This document shows positions 63,806 to 64,000 of a DNA stretch of 64,000 nucleotides, one piece after another (positions within the stretch are counted from its first letter, which is position 1; each line of letters opens with the position of its first letter). The stretch is taken from the NCBI GenBank assembly GCA_905221615.1, contig CAJNDT010005457.1, forward strand, positions 125,001 through 189,000. The letters are read 5' to 3'. The notes under the pieces were generated by a model. It was not told the origin of the DNA, made no database searches, and was given only the letters and a program-made list of their open reading frames with translations. Position numbers and translations under genes: made by a program. This stretch comes from Symbiodinium sp. CCMP2592 (lineage: Eukaryota; Sar; Dinophyceae; Suessiales; Symbiodiniaceae).

Positions 63806-63868
63806 CTCCGCCTTTGCTTGTGCTGCGCTCCGCTGCCGCCGCAGAGCTCGGGCTTCCTCAGCCAGGAC
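63806..63868 (-). CDS. Coiled-coil gene, 21-codon exon
   Basis: CCGGGAG|GTC to GC donor GCGGAG|GC: VLAEEARALRRQRSAAQAKA plus E, exactly 21 phase-0 codons. The frame is open further upstream (EARE). The gene probably continues past the right edge of the window. Confidence 0.8.
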
Positions 63869-64000
63869 CTCCCGGGCTTCGCGACTTCAACGGATTCAAC
63901 AGAAGGCCTTTACACAAACTCTTGCGGTTGCGCCGGGGTAGCACCTTGCAGGCTTCGAGACACCGGCTGCTGGGCCCTAGAGTTTTCGACTAGAAGCCCG

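Noticed and set aside
1..64000. CRISPR arrays, prophage, bacterial operons, rRNA, tRNA and spliced-leader RNA genes
   Set aside because: No direct-repeat/spacer pattern, no clustered intronless genes with ribosome binding sites, and no recognisable structural RNA. I could not run a covariance-model search, so single tRNAs might be missed.

Overview
This window reads as nuclear DNA of a dinoflagellate, most like the symbiotic/Suessiales lineage. No long intronless genes, ribosomal RNA, convincing tRNA, bacterial operon or CRISPR array is visible. Coding signal comes as short exons whose phases can be chained across short introns (37 to about 270 nt). About half of those introns begin with GC instead of GT, and most sit after a Glu, Lys or Gln codon, giving an AG|G junction. 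Mixed GC-AG and GT-AG introns, a C-x7-C-x5-C-x3-H zinc finger of a type common in dinoflagellate proteins, dense microsatellites and degenerate TTTAGGG-like tracts all point the same way. The assignment is an inference; no spliced-leader gene or organelle marker was seen.

Layout. 0-10 kb is mostly non-coding: a 9-bp array, a CA microsatellite, a tandem duplication, a 466-bp inverted-repeat element (2800-3265) and a telomere-like tract. From about 10 kb to the right edge every exon I can defend is on the minus strand, as expected for unidirectional dinoflagellate gene clusters. Read right to left: a very large coiled-coil gene (about 63.9 to 48.0 kb, more than 30 small exons); a phase-consistent six-exon gene (47.84-46.43 kb); a multi-exon gene (46.1-44.4 kb); further unidentified exons (44.0-42.3 kb); a three-exon gene for a 182-residue acidic, probably nuclear protein (40.17-39.45 kb); unidentified genes at 33.8-33.2 and 31.7-30.9 kb; a four-exon gene (28.8-28.2 kb) followed by an aminoglycoside-phosphotransferase-like kinase (27.8-26.3 kb); a seven-exon gene (23.7-21.6 kb); a CCCH finger exon (18.8-18.65 kb); and weaker exons from 16 to 10 kb.

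One segment breaks the pattern. At 16.9-18.4 kb the plus strand carries an AT-richer, intronless stretch with strong purine-first codon periodicity. It switches frame several times, and every premature stop is a TAA, TAG or TGA that one C:G-to-T:A change would make from Gln or Trp. It looks like an eroded gene of unknown origin, and alternatively could be a gene using a UAR=Gln type code. It lies between a degenerate 40-bp tandem array and AT microsatellites.

Nearly all genes are unidentified. Functions are offered only where a motif is visible. Exon ends described as approximate were set by reading frame, not by a clear splice site.
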